A DNA stretch of 60,893 nt from Christensenella sp. UBA4379 (GCA_002391225.1 DGRV01000096.1:1-60893), one strand, 5' to 3'; counted from the first letter of the stretch, positions 30,578 through 40,609 are shown. The notes: generated by a model from the letters alone, not told the origin. Made by a program: numbers and translations.

Positions 30578-32812
30578 GTGACGGACAACGCCCCAACTCT
30601 TCGCAAGAGCGTTTCCCCGATCGGCGCTTTTTCGCTGGCGCTGGGCACCAGCATCGGCTGGGGGTCCCTGGTGGTCACCTGCAACGAATATCTGGCGGTA
30701 GCAGGCCCCTGGGGCAGCGTCATCGGAATCCTGATCGGATCCTTGATCATGCTGGTGATCGCCTGGAATTACCACTACATGGTCAACTGCTTTCCGGAGG
30801 CGGGAGGCGTTTACGCCTATACCCGGGAAGCTTTTGGGTATGATCACGCCTTTGTGGCGGCCTGGTTTCTGAGCCTTTCCTACCTGTCCATCTACTGGGC
30901 CAATGTAACCTCCCTGCCGCTGTTCGCCCGATATTTCTTTGGGGAACAGAATCCCTTTACCTTTGTCAAGCTGTACACCATTTTCTCCTACGACGTCTAT
31001 CTGGGCGAGGTCCTGCTGTGCGGGGCCGCGGTGACGCTGTTCGGCCTGCTTTGCATGAGGAGCAGCAAGGTCCTGATGCGGGCGATGGCCCTGCTGGCGG
31101 GCGTGTTTATCCTGGGGATCGCGGGGTGTACGATCGGCGCGCTGATCAGCCGGGGCGGAGCGCATTTTGAGCCTGGTTTTCATCCGGATACCTCGGTGAT
31201 CCGCCAAATTGTGCACATTGCTTGCATCTCTCCCTGGGCCTTCATTGGATTTGAGAACATCTCCCACGGCGTGGAGGAATATTCGTTCAGGCGGAAAAAG
31301 GTCTTCCGTATTCTAGCCGAGGCGGTGCTGACCGCGGCTGCTCTCTACATTCTGGCCCTGCTGCTGTCCGTCAGCGCTTATCCGCCGGAGTATCATAGCT
31401 GGGTAGACTATATCCGGGATCTGAACAACATTTCGCCCAACGCGGAAAACTACAAGGGACTGCCGGCCTTCTATGCGGTGAGCGTTTATTTAGGACCGAA
31501 CGGGGTGCTGGTCCTGATGCTGGCGCTGCTGGCCCTGATTATCTCCAGCCTGATCGGCAACGTCTATGCCTTGAGCCGTCTGCTCTACGCCATGGGCCGG
31601 GATCAGGTGGTTCCTGAGGGCCTGGCCAAGCTGAACCGGGCCGGGGCGCCTTCCCGGACGGTGCTGGTGATTATGGGCATTTCGCTCCTGATTCCCTTCC
31701 TGGGCCGCATGGCCATCGGATGGATCGTGGACGTGACCACCATCAGCGCAACGCTTCTGTACGGGCTGGTGGCGCTGGCGGTCATCCGCATCGCGCGGAA
31801 GCGGGAGGATACGCGGGAGCTCTGGACGGGGCGGATCGGCCTGACGCTGATGATCCTTTTCGGGGCTTATCTGCTGCTGCCCAACTTCTTTACCCAGAGC
31901 ACCATGGCCACGGAGACCTATCTGCTGTTTGTGGCCTGGTGTGTGCTGGGCTTTCTGGTGTTCCGCCTGATCCTCAAGGGAGACAAGCAGAAGCGTTTCG
32001 GAAAGACCATCGTCGCCTGGGTGGCGCTGCTGCTGATGGTGCTGATGGTGGCGCTGATCTGGATGAACCAGTCCATGCTCAGAGCTTCCAGCGAGACCCG
32101 CGCGGTCATCCATACGCATTACCAACAGCGGGAGGCGGATGAGATAGGCGCAGCGGACGAGGAATTTATCGACAGACAGATCGACCGCCTGAGCCGGACC
32201 AACACCCAGACCATGATTGTGACCGCAGGTATGTTCGCCTTTGCGCTGGCGGTGATGTTCACCAATTTCAGCTATATCAGCAAAAAGGTGCAGGAAAGCG
32301 AACTGGCGCTGAGCCGCGCCAACAATCTGATGAACACGGATCCCCTGACCGGGGTCAAGAGCAAGCACGCCTATGCCGAGCTGGAGCAAAGCCTGAACGA
32401 ACAGATCAAAGCGGGGACGGCCGGAGCCTTCGCCCTGGCCGTGTGCGATGTCAACGGCCTCAAATATGTCAACGACAGCTATGGACACAAGGCGGGGGAC
32501 GAGTATCTGAAGTCCGGCAGCCGCCTGATCTGCGAGACGTTCCAGCACAGCCCGGTGTACCGGACCGGCGGAGACGAGTTTGTGGTGCTGCTTCGTGGCC
32601 ATGACCTGGAAGAAAGGGATGCCCTTCTCAATCAGCTCAACCGCCAGGTGGAAGAAAACATTCCGCAGGAAAAGGCCGTGATCTCCGTGGGCGTCGCGGT
32701 CTATGATCCCGTCCATGATCACAGCCTCCATCAGGTCTTTGAATACGCGGATACGGCCATGTATGTCCGCAAGCAGCAGCTGAAAGCCATGGGAGCCCAT
32801 GTACGAAACTAA
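30578..32812 (+). CDS. Amino-acid permease (APC family) fused to a GGDEF diguanylate cyclase
   Basis: 744 aa from GTG with AGGAGG nine bases upstream. Residues 1-470 form an APC-type transporter: FSLALGTSIGWGS is the unwound-helix substrate motif, with about twelve membrane segments and FPEAGGVYAYTREAFG. Next are two membrane segments flanking a ~45-residue extracytoplasmic loop, a short coiled stretch, and a GGDEF domain (about 580-735) with NTDPLTGVKSK, intact GGDEF at about 665, and no RxxD inhibition site. Diguanylate cyclase activity is expected on the inner face. The fusion suggests that amino-acid binding or transport controls c-di-GMP synthesis, possibly as a transceptor. It shares an operon with the EAL protein upstream. 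Confidence 0.92.
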   Translation: MTDNAPTLRKSVSPIGAFSLALGTSIGWGSLVVTCNEYLAVAGPWGSVIGILIGSLIMLVIAWNYHYMVNCFPEAGGVYAYTREAFGYDHAFVAAWFLSLSYLSIYWANVTSLPLFARYFFGEQNPFTFVKLYTIFSYDVYLGEVLLCGAAVTLFGLLCMRSSKVLMRAMALLAGVFILGIAGCTIGALISRGGAHFEPGFHPDTSVIRQIVHIACISPWAFIGFENISHGVEEYSFRRKKVFRILAEAVLTAAALYILALLLSVSAYPPEYHSWVDYIRDLNNISPNAENYKGLPAFYAVSVYLGPNGVLVLMLALLALIISSLIGNVYALSRLLYAMGRDQVVPEGLAKLNRAGAPSRTVLVIMGISLLIPFLGRMAIGWIVDVTTISATLLYGLVALAVIRIARKREDTRELWTGRIGLTLMILFGAYLLLPNFFTQSTMATETYLLFVAWCVLGFLVFRLILKGDKQKRFGKTIVAWVALLLMVLMVALIWMNQSMLRASSETRAVIHTHYQQREADEIGAADEEFIDRQIDRLSRTNTQTMIVTAGMFAFALAVMFTNFSYISKKVQESELALSRANNLMNTDPLTGVKSKHAYAELEQSLNEQIKAGTAGAFALAVCDVNGLKYVNDSYGHKAGDEYLKSGSRLICETFQHSPVYRTGGDEFVVLLRGHDLEERDALLNQLNRQVEENIPQEKAVISVGVAVYDPVHDHSLHQVFEYADTAMYVRKQQLKAMGAHVRN

Positions 32813-32825
32813 AGGAATCATCTTC

Positions 32826-32869
32826 AAAAGCCCTCCGCATCGGCAAAACCGCCGGTGTAGAGGGCTTTT
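32826..32869 (+). terminator. Bidirectional terminator between convergent genes
   Basis: AAAAGCCCTC / GAGGGCTTTT with an inner CATCGG/CCGGTG stem; the A and T runs at the ends allow termination from both sides, stopping the permease-GGDEF gene (+) and the hybrid kinase (-). Confidence 0.85.
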
Positions 32870-32902
32870 AAACGATATTTGTTTATGCTCTTTTTTCGGG
32901 CT

Positions 32903-35407
32903 TTATGGCTGCTGCGCCTCGCCGATCAGCTCCTCCAGCATCCGGTACAGATGCTCGGGCTCCACAGGCTTGGTCAGATGGGCGTTCATGCCCACCTGCA
33001 GGGACTGCTGTACGTCCTCGTCAAAGGCGTTGGCGGTCATGGCGATGATGGGCACCCGGCGGGCGTCCTCGCGCGGCAGGGAGCGGATGGCTGCGGTGGC
33101 CTCCAGTCCGTCCATCTCCGGCATGCGGATGTCCATGAGGACGGCGTCATAGTAGCCGGCGGGGCTGTTTGAGAACATGGTCAGGGCCTTTCGGCCGTCG
33201 GTGGCGTGGTCGATGGTGGCTTCTTTCATGGATAAAAGCTGCTTCATGATTTCCGCGTTGATCAGAATGTCCTCGGCCAACAGGATGTGCCGCCCTTTCA
33301 GTTGGGCGCGGGGCTTTTCCTGGAAGAGCTTCAGTGTGCCGCGCTGGGCGATCCGTCCAAACTCCTCCAGCACGCTGCTGGCAAACAGGGGCTTGGACAA
33401 AAAGCTGTCCACCCCGCACTGGAGGGCTTCGTTCATGATGTCGTCCCAGTTGTAGGCCGTCAGGATGATGACCGTGGTCTCATGGCTGTACCGCTGGCGG
33501 ATCAGCCTGGCGACCTCCACGCCGTCCATCTCCGGCATCTTCCAGTCCAGCAGCACCAGGCTGTAGGGGTCCATTTTGGTGTGGGCAATCTCCATCATGT
33601 TGAGCGCATCCCTGCCGCACAGGCAGGTGTCGGTCCTCAGGTCCGCTTCCTCCAGCACCATGCGGGCATGCTCCAGGGCAATGGGATCGTCGTCCACCAC
33701 CAGGGCCCGGATCTCTTTGGGGTTAAAGCTGCTCCGGGCCGGGGCCATTTGTTCGCACTTTTTGAGGGGCACCAGGACGGTGAACGTGGTTCCTACGCCC
33801 TTTTCGGAAGTTACCGAGATCGTGCCGTTCATCAGCTCCACCATGTTTTTGGTGATGGCCAGCCCTAAGCCGGTGCTGCCGTATTTGTTGTTGCGGGAGG
33901 AATCCTCCTGAGCGAAGGAGTCGAACACCCGGGGGAGAAACTCCTTGCTGATGCCGATGCCGGTATCGCTGATGACGAATTTGAGCGAGGCCTGATCGTC
34001 AAAGACGGCAGTCTGCTCCACGGTCAGGGTCACTCGGCCCGGCGCTTCAGTAAACTTGATGGCGTTGCTCAGGATGTTGATCAGCACCTGCTTGAGCTTC
34101 ATCACGTCGCCGATGTAGGCGCCGTCCACCAGGTTCAGGATCTGACATTCAAACGTCAGCCCCTTATCGGAGCACTGGGCCATGACCAGGGTGTTGATCT
34201 GCTCCAGCATCCCGCTGAAGGAGAAGGTTTCGTGGCGCAGCACCATCCGGCCGGACTCGATGCGGCTCATGTCCAGAATGTCGTTGATGAGCTCCAGCAG
34301 GTGGCGGGCGCTGTCGCCGATTTTTTCAAGATAATCCCGGGTCTGATGCGGCAGCGTCTGATCCTTCAGCGCCAGGCTGTTCAGGCCGATGATGGCGTTC
34401 ATCGGGGTGCGGATTTCGTGGCTCATGTTGGAAAGGAAGGCGGTTTTGGCGCGGTTGGCGGATTCCGCCTGGACCAGCGCTTCTGCCAGGGCTTTGTTCC
34501 GGGCCATGCCCTCGCGCATTTCCGCGTCGATGACCGTAAAGCCCACGCCGACCGCGTGGACGATGTGATCCGTCCGGTCTTCCGCGTGGCGGACGCCGGC
34601 CATCCGGATCATTTCATAGTATTCCCTGCCGTCCCGCATGGCCAGATACCGGTACATGATAATGGCGTTGTCCGCCAGGGCGTCGCGGACGCTGTCAGGC
34701 TGGATGAACTGCAGGAAGCCTTCCCGGTAGCTCTCGGCCACGTTGGTATGGGCGTAGTGGGTAAAGGCCTCCAGATAGGGGAAGTGTACCCCTTCTGCAT
34801 AGCCTTCGTGATCGCTTGGATCGGCCCGATAGCATACGGCGTCGTCCCTGTCCAGGTCCACGTGGTAGACGCTGCGATAGTCCGAAGCCAGGGCGGTGAT
34901 CATCTTGTCCTGCTGGCGGCTGATTTCCTCCTTTGCTTTCAGCTGCTTCTGCAGGGCCAGGCGGTGCTCCCGCTCCTGTTCATGGGCCTGTGAGGCCGCT
35001 TCCGCGGTTTTGGCCTTGGTCATCAATGTCACGTTCACGCACAGGCCCAGGGTGCACAGACGGCCGCTTTCGTCTGTAAACCGCACCTTGGTGGTTTGGA
35101 AATGACGGGGGTTGCCCGCGGCGTCCGGGACGTCCTCGATGAAAATATAGGGCTCGTCCATGGACAGGGCCTTCTGGTCGTCCTCCACAAAGTGGGCCGC
35201 GGTGACGGGATCAAAGATGTCCGCGTCCGTCAGGCCGACCACGCCGGCAGGGCTCGTTTTGTGGGCGTATTCGGCAAAGGATTGATTGCAGGAGAGATAT
35301 TTTCCTGTAGCGGCGTCCTTGGAAAAGATCATGGCCGGCATGTGGGCAAGCAGGGCGGCGGTTTCCACTTCCCGGCCGCCGCTGGCTCGATACAGAAGTT
35401 CGCTCAT
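32903..35407 (-). CDS. Soluble hybrid histidine kinase, PAS-PAS-HisKA-HATPase-REC-REC
   Basis: 834 aa without a membrane segment. An N-terminal PAS domain (about 15-130; MPAMIFSKDAATGKYLSCNQ) is followed by a second PAS-like segment (about 175-300). HisKA has the phospho-His in NMSHEIRTPMNAIIG; HATPase shows ILSNAIKF, SDTGIGI and STGLGLAITKNMVE. REC1 has its Asp in VLLDWKMPEMDG and REC2 in VLMDIRMPEMDG, each with the conserved Lys (LSKP, LTKP). It follows a membrane-bound paralogue by 33 bp and is probably co-transcribed with it. Two receivers without an HPt imply phosphotransfer to a separate HPt, and one is encoded at 40603-40950. Confidence 0.92.
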   Translation of the reverse strand: MSELLYRASGGREVETAALLAHMPAMIFSKDAATGKYLSCNQSFAEYAHKTSPAGVVGLTDADIFDPVTAAHFVEDDQKALSMDEPYIFIEDVPDAAGNPRHFQTTKVRFTDESGRLCTLGLCVNVTLMTKAKTAEAASQAHEQEREHRLALQKQLKAKEEISRQQDKMITALASDYRSVYHVDLDRDDAVCYRADPSDHEGYAEGVHFPYLEAFTHYAHTNVAESYREGFLQFIQPDSVRDALADNAIIMYRYLAMRDGREYYEMIRMAGVRHAEDRTDHIVHAVGVGFTVIDAEMREGMARNKALAEALVQAESANRAKTAFLSNMSHEIRTPMNAIIGLNSLALKDQTLPHQTRDYLEKIGDSARHLLELINDILDMSRIESGRMVLRHETFSFSGMLEQINTLVMAQCSDKGLTFECQILNLVDGAYIGDVMKLKQVLINILSNAIKFTEAPGRVTLTVEQTAVFDDQASLKFVISDTGIGISKEFLPRVFDSFAQEDSSRNNKYGSTGLGLAITKNMVELMNGTISVTSEKGVGTTFTVLVPLKKCEQMAPARSSFNPKEIRALVVDDDPIALEHARMVLEEADLRTDTCLCGRDALNMMEIAHTKMDPYSLVLLDWKMPEMDGVEVARLIRQRYSHETTVIILTAYNWDDIMNEALQCGVDSFLSKPLFASSVLEEFGRIAQRGTLKLFQEKPRAQLKGRHILLAEDILINAEIMKQLLSMKEATIDHATDGRKALTMFSNSPAGYYDAVLMDIRMPEMDGLEATAAIRSLPREDARRVPIIAMTANAFDEDVQQSLQVGMNAHLTKPVEPEHLYRMLEELIGEAQQP

Positions 35408-35440
35408 ATCCGTTTCCTCGCTGTCGTTCAGAATAGTTTC

Positions 35441-38400
35441 TCAGGTGGGAATCAGGCTTTCCAGCGCTTCGTACAGGCTGTCCGGATCTACAGGCTTGCT
35501 TAAATGGGCGTTCAGTCCGGCCTGCAGGCTGCGCTGTACGTCCTCGTCAAAGGCGTTGGCGGTGAGGGCGATGATGGGGACGGTCTTGGCGTCCCCCCGG
35601 TCCATGGCGCGGATGCGGGCGGTGGCCTCCAGCCCGTCCATTTCCGGCATCCGCATGTCCATGAGGATGGCGTCGTAGGTGCCTTCCGGCTGGCTTTCAA
35701 ACTTTTCCACGGCGATCTTGCCGTTTTCCGCGACGTCCACGGTCATCTCCCTGGACTGGAGCACCATGGTCATGATCTCCGCGTTAATCTGGATGTCCTC
35801 CGCCAGCAGGATGTGGCGGCCCTTTAGTTCCGCCTTTCTTGGGCCCAGCTTGCCCAGCAGGTTCTTTTTCGCCAGGGCGCCGCGGAATGCCTCCACCACA
35901 TTGGCGGCAAACAGCGGCTTGGGCAGGAAGCTGTCTACGCCCGCCTGGAGGGCTTCGTCGTATACGTCGTCCCAGCGGTAGGCGGTGAGAATGATGATCG
36001 CGGACTCGTTCCCCGCAATCCCGCGGATCTGCCGGGAGACCTCCACGCCGTCCATCTCCGGCATTTTAAGGTCCACTAAAATGAGGCCGTAAGGATCCCG
36101 CCGGGCGTGATGCAGCCGGACCATGTCAACCGCCTGGGCCCCGGAGAGCACCGTGTCGCTGGTGATGCCCGCCTTTTCCAGTTCCAGCTTGGCGTGATCG
36201 CAGGCCACAGGATCGTCGTCTACCACCAGCACCTTGAGCGCCGAAGGATTAAAAGTCCCGTCGTTCTGTCCGGCGGATGCGTCGTCCGCGTCGGTCAGCG
36301 TGACCGTCACGGTGAACGTGGAGCCCTTGCCCTTTTCGCTCTCTACGGTGATAGAGCCGTTCATCATCTCCACGATGTTCTTGGTGATGGCCAGGCCCAG
36401 GCCGGAGGAGCCGAAGCGGTTGGTGGCGGAGGAATCCTCCTGGCTGAAGGTGTCGAAGATCCGGGGGAGGTAGTCGGAGCTCATGCCGATGCCCGTGTCC
36501 GCCACGATGAAGCGCAGGGTGGATTTGCTGTCAAAGCGGGCCGTGCACTCCACGGAGAATTCCACGCGCCCGCCCTCGGGCGTAAACTTGACCGCGTTGC
36601 CCAGCAGGTTAATCAGCACCTGCCGCAGCTTCATATCGTCGCCGATGTACCAGTCGTTCACCGTGCCGATCACCCGGCAGCGGTAGTCGAGCCCCTTGTC
36701 CTGGCACTGGCTGCTGAAAATGGTGTTGATCTGCTCCAGCAGGCGGGCAAAAGAGAAGGTTTCGTTTTTCAGCGTCATTTTGCCGGACTCGATGCGGCTC
36801 ATGTCCAATATGTCGTTGATCAGGCCCAGCAGATGGTGGGCGGAGGTGCCGATTTTTTCCAGGTACTCCCGGGTCTGGGGGGAGATGGTCGGGTCGTTCA
36901 GGGCGATGGCGTCCAGGCCGATGATGGCGTTCATCGGGGTGCGGATCTCGTGGCTCATGTTGGAAAGGAAGGCGGTCTTGGCCTTGCTGGCCTGCTCCGC
37001 CGCGTGCAGGGCGTCGTTCAAAGTCTGGCTCTGGAGCAGGGTCTTGCGCGTTTCGGCGTCCACGTTGGTAAAGCAGGCCCCGACGGCGTGAACGAGATGG
37101 TCGCCCAGGTCCTTGGGATGGCTGACGCCGGCAAAGCGCACCATCTCCCAGGATTCATGCCCGTGCCGGTACACCAGATAGCGGAAAGAAATGACCCGCT
37201 CGTCCTTGAGCTCCTTTTTCACGTTGTCCGGCTGAATAAACCGAAGGAACTCCTCCCGATAAGCGTCGGTGACATATTCGTTGGCGTAGGCTGTGACGGA
37301 GGAAAGATAGGGGAAGCGTTCGCCTACCTTGAAGCCGTGGTCCAGGTCCTCATGGGACTGATAGCAGATGCCTTCGTCCTTGTCCAGGTCCAGGTAATAG
37401 ACGCTCCAATAGTCCGCGGCCAGCGCCTTGATCATGTTTTCCTGTTCGGTACGCTGCTTTTCCTGTTCCAGCAGCTGCTCCTGAAGAGAAAGCCGGTACT
37501 CCATTTCCTGCTGTTTGACCTGGCTGGCCGCGGCCGCGGTTTCCTTTTCCAGGCTCAGCTTGGCGTTTTTGCGGGTCTGCCAGATGATGAAGGTGAACAT
37601 GCCCAGCAGAATCAGGGCGGTCAGCAGAGAAAGAAGGAGGCAGCGCTGGAGAATGACGTCGGAAATGCCCCGGATTCGCTCGGAAAGCACGCTGTCCCGG
37701 ATCATATAGGTGAGGAACCAGTCGGTCTCAAAGGAATCCTCCGGGTTTTCATCCGTATGGTGGACCGGGGCATAGCTCAGGGTCTCCGAGATGTCCCCGC
37801 TGGGGTAGTGGACCACGAAGGAGACGACCCCGCTGCGGCGCTCCCGGAAATCCTGGATGATGCCGTCCAGGGTTTTGCCCTTCTCAAAGGTCGCTCCTTC
37901 CAGGGCTTCCATCAGGGTGGAGGCAGAGGACTGGCCGCCCAGCACCATGCTGGTCAGCGGAATGCCGTCCGCGTTGTACAGGTTGCAGAAGGTGGCACTG
38001 CCTTTATCCGGCTGCATGGACACGCCCTCGGTCAGCGTCTGAACACTCCGCTCAATGAAGCAGACCTTCATGGTGTGGCCTTCTACCTCGAAGGGTTCTG
38101 TAATGGGCACGGCGATGATGACGCGCTTTTGATCCGTGTCCAGAGAGCGGGCGTAGATCATGGGACGCTCCAGGTGAGCGTCAAAGCGGAATTCCCCGGG
38201 CGCAGGTTCGCGCCGCCCGTCGTCGTAGGTATAGACCGCGCCCTCCGTGTCCATGAAAGCAAAGCGGCTCAGCCCGAACAGGGTGATGATCTGGCCCTGA
38301 TACGCCCGCATGGACGTTAGGTCCTTTCTGCTTTCCGCCGTCATGCTGCCCACGGCGATACGGACCTTTTCGATGTTGTCGTTGAGGTTGGAGGCCACCA

Positions 38401-38590
38401 CCTGTCCGCGGCGGTCCGCCAGCTCGTCCAGGTAAAAGCGGCTGACCTGACGGACGGCTTCCTGTGTGTCGTGGCTCGCGCCGTTGCTCATCCACATGGT
38501 GCCCAGCACCAGCATCAGGATCACAAAAACGCCGCCTGTGACGCCTACCGCGACCATGCTGATCTTTGGCTTGTGATGCAAAAATATCAT
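35441..38590 (-). CDS. Membrane hybrid histidine kinase with extracytoplasmic sensor, HisKA-HATPase-REC-REC
   Basis: About 1049 aa from ATG 38590; TTG 38581 is an alternative with better ribosome-site spacing, and a longer reading frame to 38734 would overlap the promoter. A membrane segment (about 11-34), a ~280-residue extracytoplasmic region resembling a double-Cache sensor, and a second membrane segment (LLSLLTALILLGMFTFIIW) precede a PAS-like segment, HisKA (NMSHEIRTPMNAIIG), HATPase (LLGNAVKF, ADTGIGM, SSGLGLAITKN), and two receivers (VDLKMPEMDG; LMDMRMPEMDG). The kinase core is highly similar to that of 32903-35407, indicating duplication with a changed sensor. Confidence 0.9.
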   Translation of the reverse strand: MIFLHHKPKISMVAVGVTGGVFVILMLVLGTMWMSNGASHDTQEAVRQVSRFYLDELADRRGQVVASNLNDNIEKVRIAVGSMTAESRKDLTSMRAYQGQIITLFGLSRFAFMDTEGAVYTYDDGRREPAPGEFRFDAHLERPMIYARSLDTDQKRVIIAVPITEPFEVEGHTMKVCFIERSVQTLTEGVSMQPDKGSATFCNLYNADGIPLTSMVLGGQSSASTLMEALEGATFEKGKTLDGIIQDFRERRSGVVSFVVHYPSGDISETLSYAPVHHTDENPEDSFETDWFLTYMIRDSVLSERIRGISDVILQRCLLLSLLTALILLGMFTFIIWQTRKNAKLSLEKETAAAASQVKQQEMEYRLSLQEQLLEQEKQRTEQENMIKALAADYWSVYYLDLDKDEGICYQSHEDLDHGFKVGERFPYLSSVTAYANEYVTDAYREEFLRFIQPDNVKKELKDERVISFRYLVYRHGHESWEMVRFAGVSHPKDLGDHLVHAVGACFTNVDAETRKTLLQSQTLNDALHAAEQASKAKTAFLSNMSHEIRTPMNAIIGLDAIALNDPTISPQTREYLEKIGTSAHHLLGLINDILDMSRIESGKMTLKNETFSFARLLEQINTIFSSQCQDKGLDYRCRVIGTVNDWYIGDDMKLRQVLINLLGNAVKFTPEGGRVEFSVECTARFDSKSTLRFIVADTGIGMSSDYLPRIFDTFSQEDSSATNRFGSSGLGLAITKNIVEMMNGSITVESEKGKGSTFTVTVTLTDADDASAGQNDGTFNPSALKVLVVDDDPVACDHAKLELEKAGITSDTVLSGAQAVDMVRLHHARRDPYGLILVDLKMPEMDGVEVSRQIRGIAGNESAIIILTAYRWDDVYDEALQAGVDSFLPKPLFAANVVEAFRGALAKKNLLGKLGPRKAELKGRHILLAEDIQINAEIMTMVLQSREMTVDVAENGKIAVEKFESQPEGTYDAILMDMRMPEMDGLEATARIRAMDRGDAKTVPIIALTANAFDEDVQRSLQAGLNAHLSKPVDPDSLYEALESLIPT

Positions 38591-38705
38591 CCTTTCACCG
38601 GGAAAGGGTCCGGCTCTGCCAGAACCGCCGCCCTGCCGTCGTATGGAGATGGAAATACTCTGAGCTGTGAAGCAATGTGCCTGTTTTCGCCAATTTTGTT
38701 TCCTT

Positions 38706-38734
38706 ATTTTATCATGGTTCCGCCGCAGCGTCAA
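38706..38734 (-). promoter_or_regulatory. Promoter of the hybrid kinase operon
   Basis: On the minus strand: TTGACG, 17-bp spacer, TAAAAT, with TGA before the -10 box. It gives a leader of about 105 nt before ATG 38590 and supports that start over the longer frame. Confidence 0.75.
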
Positions 38735-38803
38735 GCACGCAGTGAGGGAGGAACATCATCTGGAAGGTTCACGTGAAAATCCGCCGAAATCCGTCAAAAC
38801 CCC

Positions 38804-38832
38804 TTGTCTCGCGGAGCAAAATGCGATAATAT
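38804..38832 (+). promoter_or_regulatory. Promoter of the REC-EAL/HPt operon
   Basis: TTGTCT with GATAAT (15-bp spacer, TGC extension) or the overlapping TAATAT (17-bp spacer). It is divergent from the kinase promoter about 70 bp away, so the two halves of the relay could be co-regulated. Confidence 0.55.
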
Positions 38833-38908
38833 ATACGGAGAAGTTTTATTCGGTTTTTGGATTTTGGAGGGCGTGCCCTCCGAGCGGACCCATTGCGAGG
38901 ACAGAAAT

Positions 38909-40609
38909 ATGGACGCCAATTACGGAAGGATCAACGGGCTCAGACGCCAGCTGCTGATTGTAGACGACGACCCCATCAGCCGGGCTATTCTCGGCAATCT
39001 GATCGGAGACGCCTACGACATCGCCTACGCCGAAAACGGGCGGGAGGCGCTAAACTGGCTGGAGCGGGCCAGCCGCACGGTGTCTTTGGTGCTGCTGGAT
39101 CTGATGATGCCGGTGATGGACGGCGTTGAAACCCTCAAGCGGATGAAGGAAAGCGAAACGCTCCGCCAGATTCCGGTCATTGTACTGACCTCCGAGGGAG
39201 ACGCCGAGGCCGAAACCCTCCGTGGAGGCGCTACGGATTTTATCACCAAGCCCTATAAGGAAGAGATCGTCCGCGCCCGCATTGCCCGCACCATCGAGCT
39301 GGTGGAGGACCGGCAGATCATCCAGACAGTGGAAACCGACCGGCTGACGGGGCTCTACAGCAAGGACTTTTTCTTTGAGTATGCCAGCGCGATGGTAGAG
39401 GCCCATCCCGGCATCGTGATGGACGCCCTGGTGCTGGACCTGGACCACTTCCACCTCTACAACGAAATGCGGGGCCGGGCCGCCGGGGATCAGCTGCTGT
39501 GTGCCCTGGGCGACGCCATCCGTCAGGAGCTGAGCGGGACCATCGGCATCGGCTGCCGCTGCCAGGCGGATACCTTCTTTGTCTATATCGAGCATACTGA
39601 CGCCCATGCCTCCATCCTGGAGCGCATCACCGCCCGGGTGACGGAGGCCGTCAACGGCATGGCCCGCGTGCGCATGGGGGTCTGCACCCGTACCGACATC
39701 ACCAGCGACCTGGAGGGCCGCTTTGACCGGGCGAAGTCGGCCTGCAACCGGATCCGCGGCGATTACCTGCACGCCCTGGCCTATTACGACGACAGCCAGT
39801 ACGAGCAGGACATTCATGCCCAGCGCCTGATCAACGAGACCAAGGAGGCCCTGCGCAGCGGTCAGTTCAAGGTCTATTATCAGCCCAAATACGATATTAC
39901 CGGCAGCCGGCCGACGCTCATGAGCGCGGAAGCCCTGGTGCGCTGGCAGCACCCGGAATTTGGTATCGTGAGCCCGGGGCTGTTTATCCCTCTGTTTGAG
40001 GACAACGGGATGATCCGGGCCCTGGACAGCTATGTGTGGAAAACCGCGGCCCGGCAGGTCGCCGAGTGGCGGAAACGCTACGGCCGGGTGATTCCCGTTT
40101 CGGTGAACGTATCCCGGATCGACCTGTTTGACGAATCCCTGCTGGAGCGTCTCAACAACATCCGGGAGGCGAACGAGCTTCCGCCCGAAGCCCTGATCCT
40201 GGAAATTACCGAGTCCGCCTACACGGAGGATACGGAGCAGGCCATCGCTGTGATCGCCAGCCTGCGGGCGGCGGGCTACCGGATCGAAATGGACGACTTT
40301 GGTTCGGGCTATTCTTCGCTCAACATGCTTTTGCACATGCCGGTGGACGCCCTCAAGATCGACGGTGCGTTCATGCGGGCCATCAGCGTCAGGGAAAAGG
40401 ACAAGTGGCTGATCGCCACCCTGGTGGACATCGCCCGCCATCTGAACGTGCCCACGGTATTCGAGGGTGTGGAAGAAGAGCAGCAGGTTAGCATGATTCG
40501 GGAAGCCGGGGGGCAGATTGTCCAGGGCTACTATTTTTCCCGCCCGCTGCCGCCGGAACCCTTTGAGCAGATCATTGAAAAAGACATCAAGGAGGCAGAA
40601 CAATGCTGA
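38909..40609 (+). CDS. Response regulator REC-GGDEF(degenerate)-EAL, c-di-GMP phosphodiesterase
   Basis: 566 aa from ATG 38909 with GAGGA seven bases upstream. REC (about 15-130) has IVDDDP, Asp in VLLDLMMPVMDG and Lys in ITKPY. The central GGDEF-like domain has lost its signature (RCQADTFFVY). The EAL domain (300-555) retains EALVRWQ, SVNVSR, EITES, MDDFGSGYSS, LKIDGAF, FEGVEEE and QGYYF, so phosphodiesterase activity is expected. It overlaps the HPt gene by 7 bp and diverges from two hybrid kinases, which makes it a plausible end point of that relay. It resembles the first three domains of 28325-30559. Confidence 0.92.
   Translation: MDANYGRINGLRRQLLIVDDDPISRAILGNLIGDAYDIAYAENGREALNWLERASRTVSLVLLDLMMPVMDGVETLKRMKESETLRQIPVIVLTSEGDAEAETLRGGATDFITKPYKEEIVRARIARTIELVEDRQIIQTVETDRLTGLYSKDFFFEYASAMVEAHPGIVMDALVLDLDHFHLYNEMRGRAAGDQLLCALGDAIRQELSGTIGIGCRCQADTFFVYIEHTDAHASILERITARVTEAVNGMARVRMGVCTRTDITSDLEGRFDRAKSACNRIRGDYLHALAYYDDSQYEQDIHAQRLINETKEALRSGQFKVYYQPKYDITGSRPTLMSAEALVRWQHPEFGIVSPGLFIPLFEDNGMIRALDSYVWKTAARQVAEWRKRYGRVIPVSVNVSRIDLFDESLLERLNNIREANELPPEALILEITESAYTEDTEQAIAVIASLRAAGYRIEMDDFGSGYSSLNMLLHMPVDALKIDGAFMRAISVREKDKWLIATLVDIARHLNVPTVFEGVEEEQQVSMIREAGGQIVQGYYFSRPLPPEPFEQIIEKDIKEAEQC

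Noticed and set aside
36107..38320. A 737-codon open frame on the plus strand opposite the membrane hybrid kinase
   Set aside because: The kinase frame has complete HisKA, HATPase and REC motifs; the opposite translation is His/Gly/Val-rich with no domain.
38591..38734. Extended N-terminus of the membrane hybrid kinase starting at 38734
   Set aside because: A good minus-strand promoter (38706-38734) overlaps it, and the extra residues look like translated leader rather than protein.
39050..40603. Long minus-strand frame opposite the REC-EAL gene, and similar ones at 31490-32827 and 55195-56613
   Set aside because: All are shadows of well-supported genes; no ribosome site or domain supports them.
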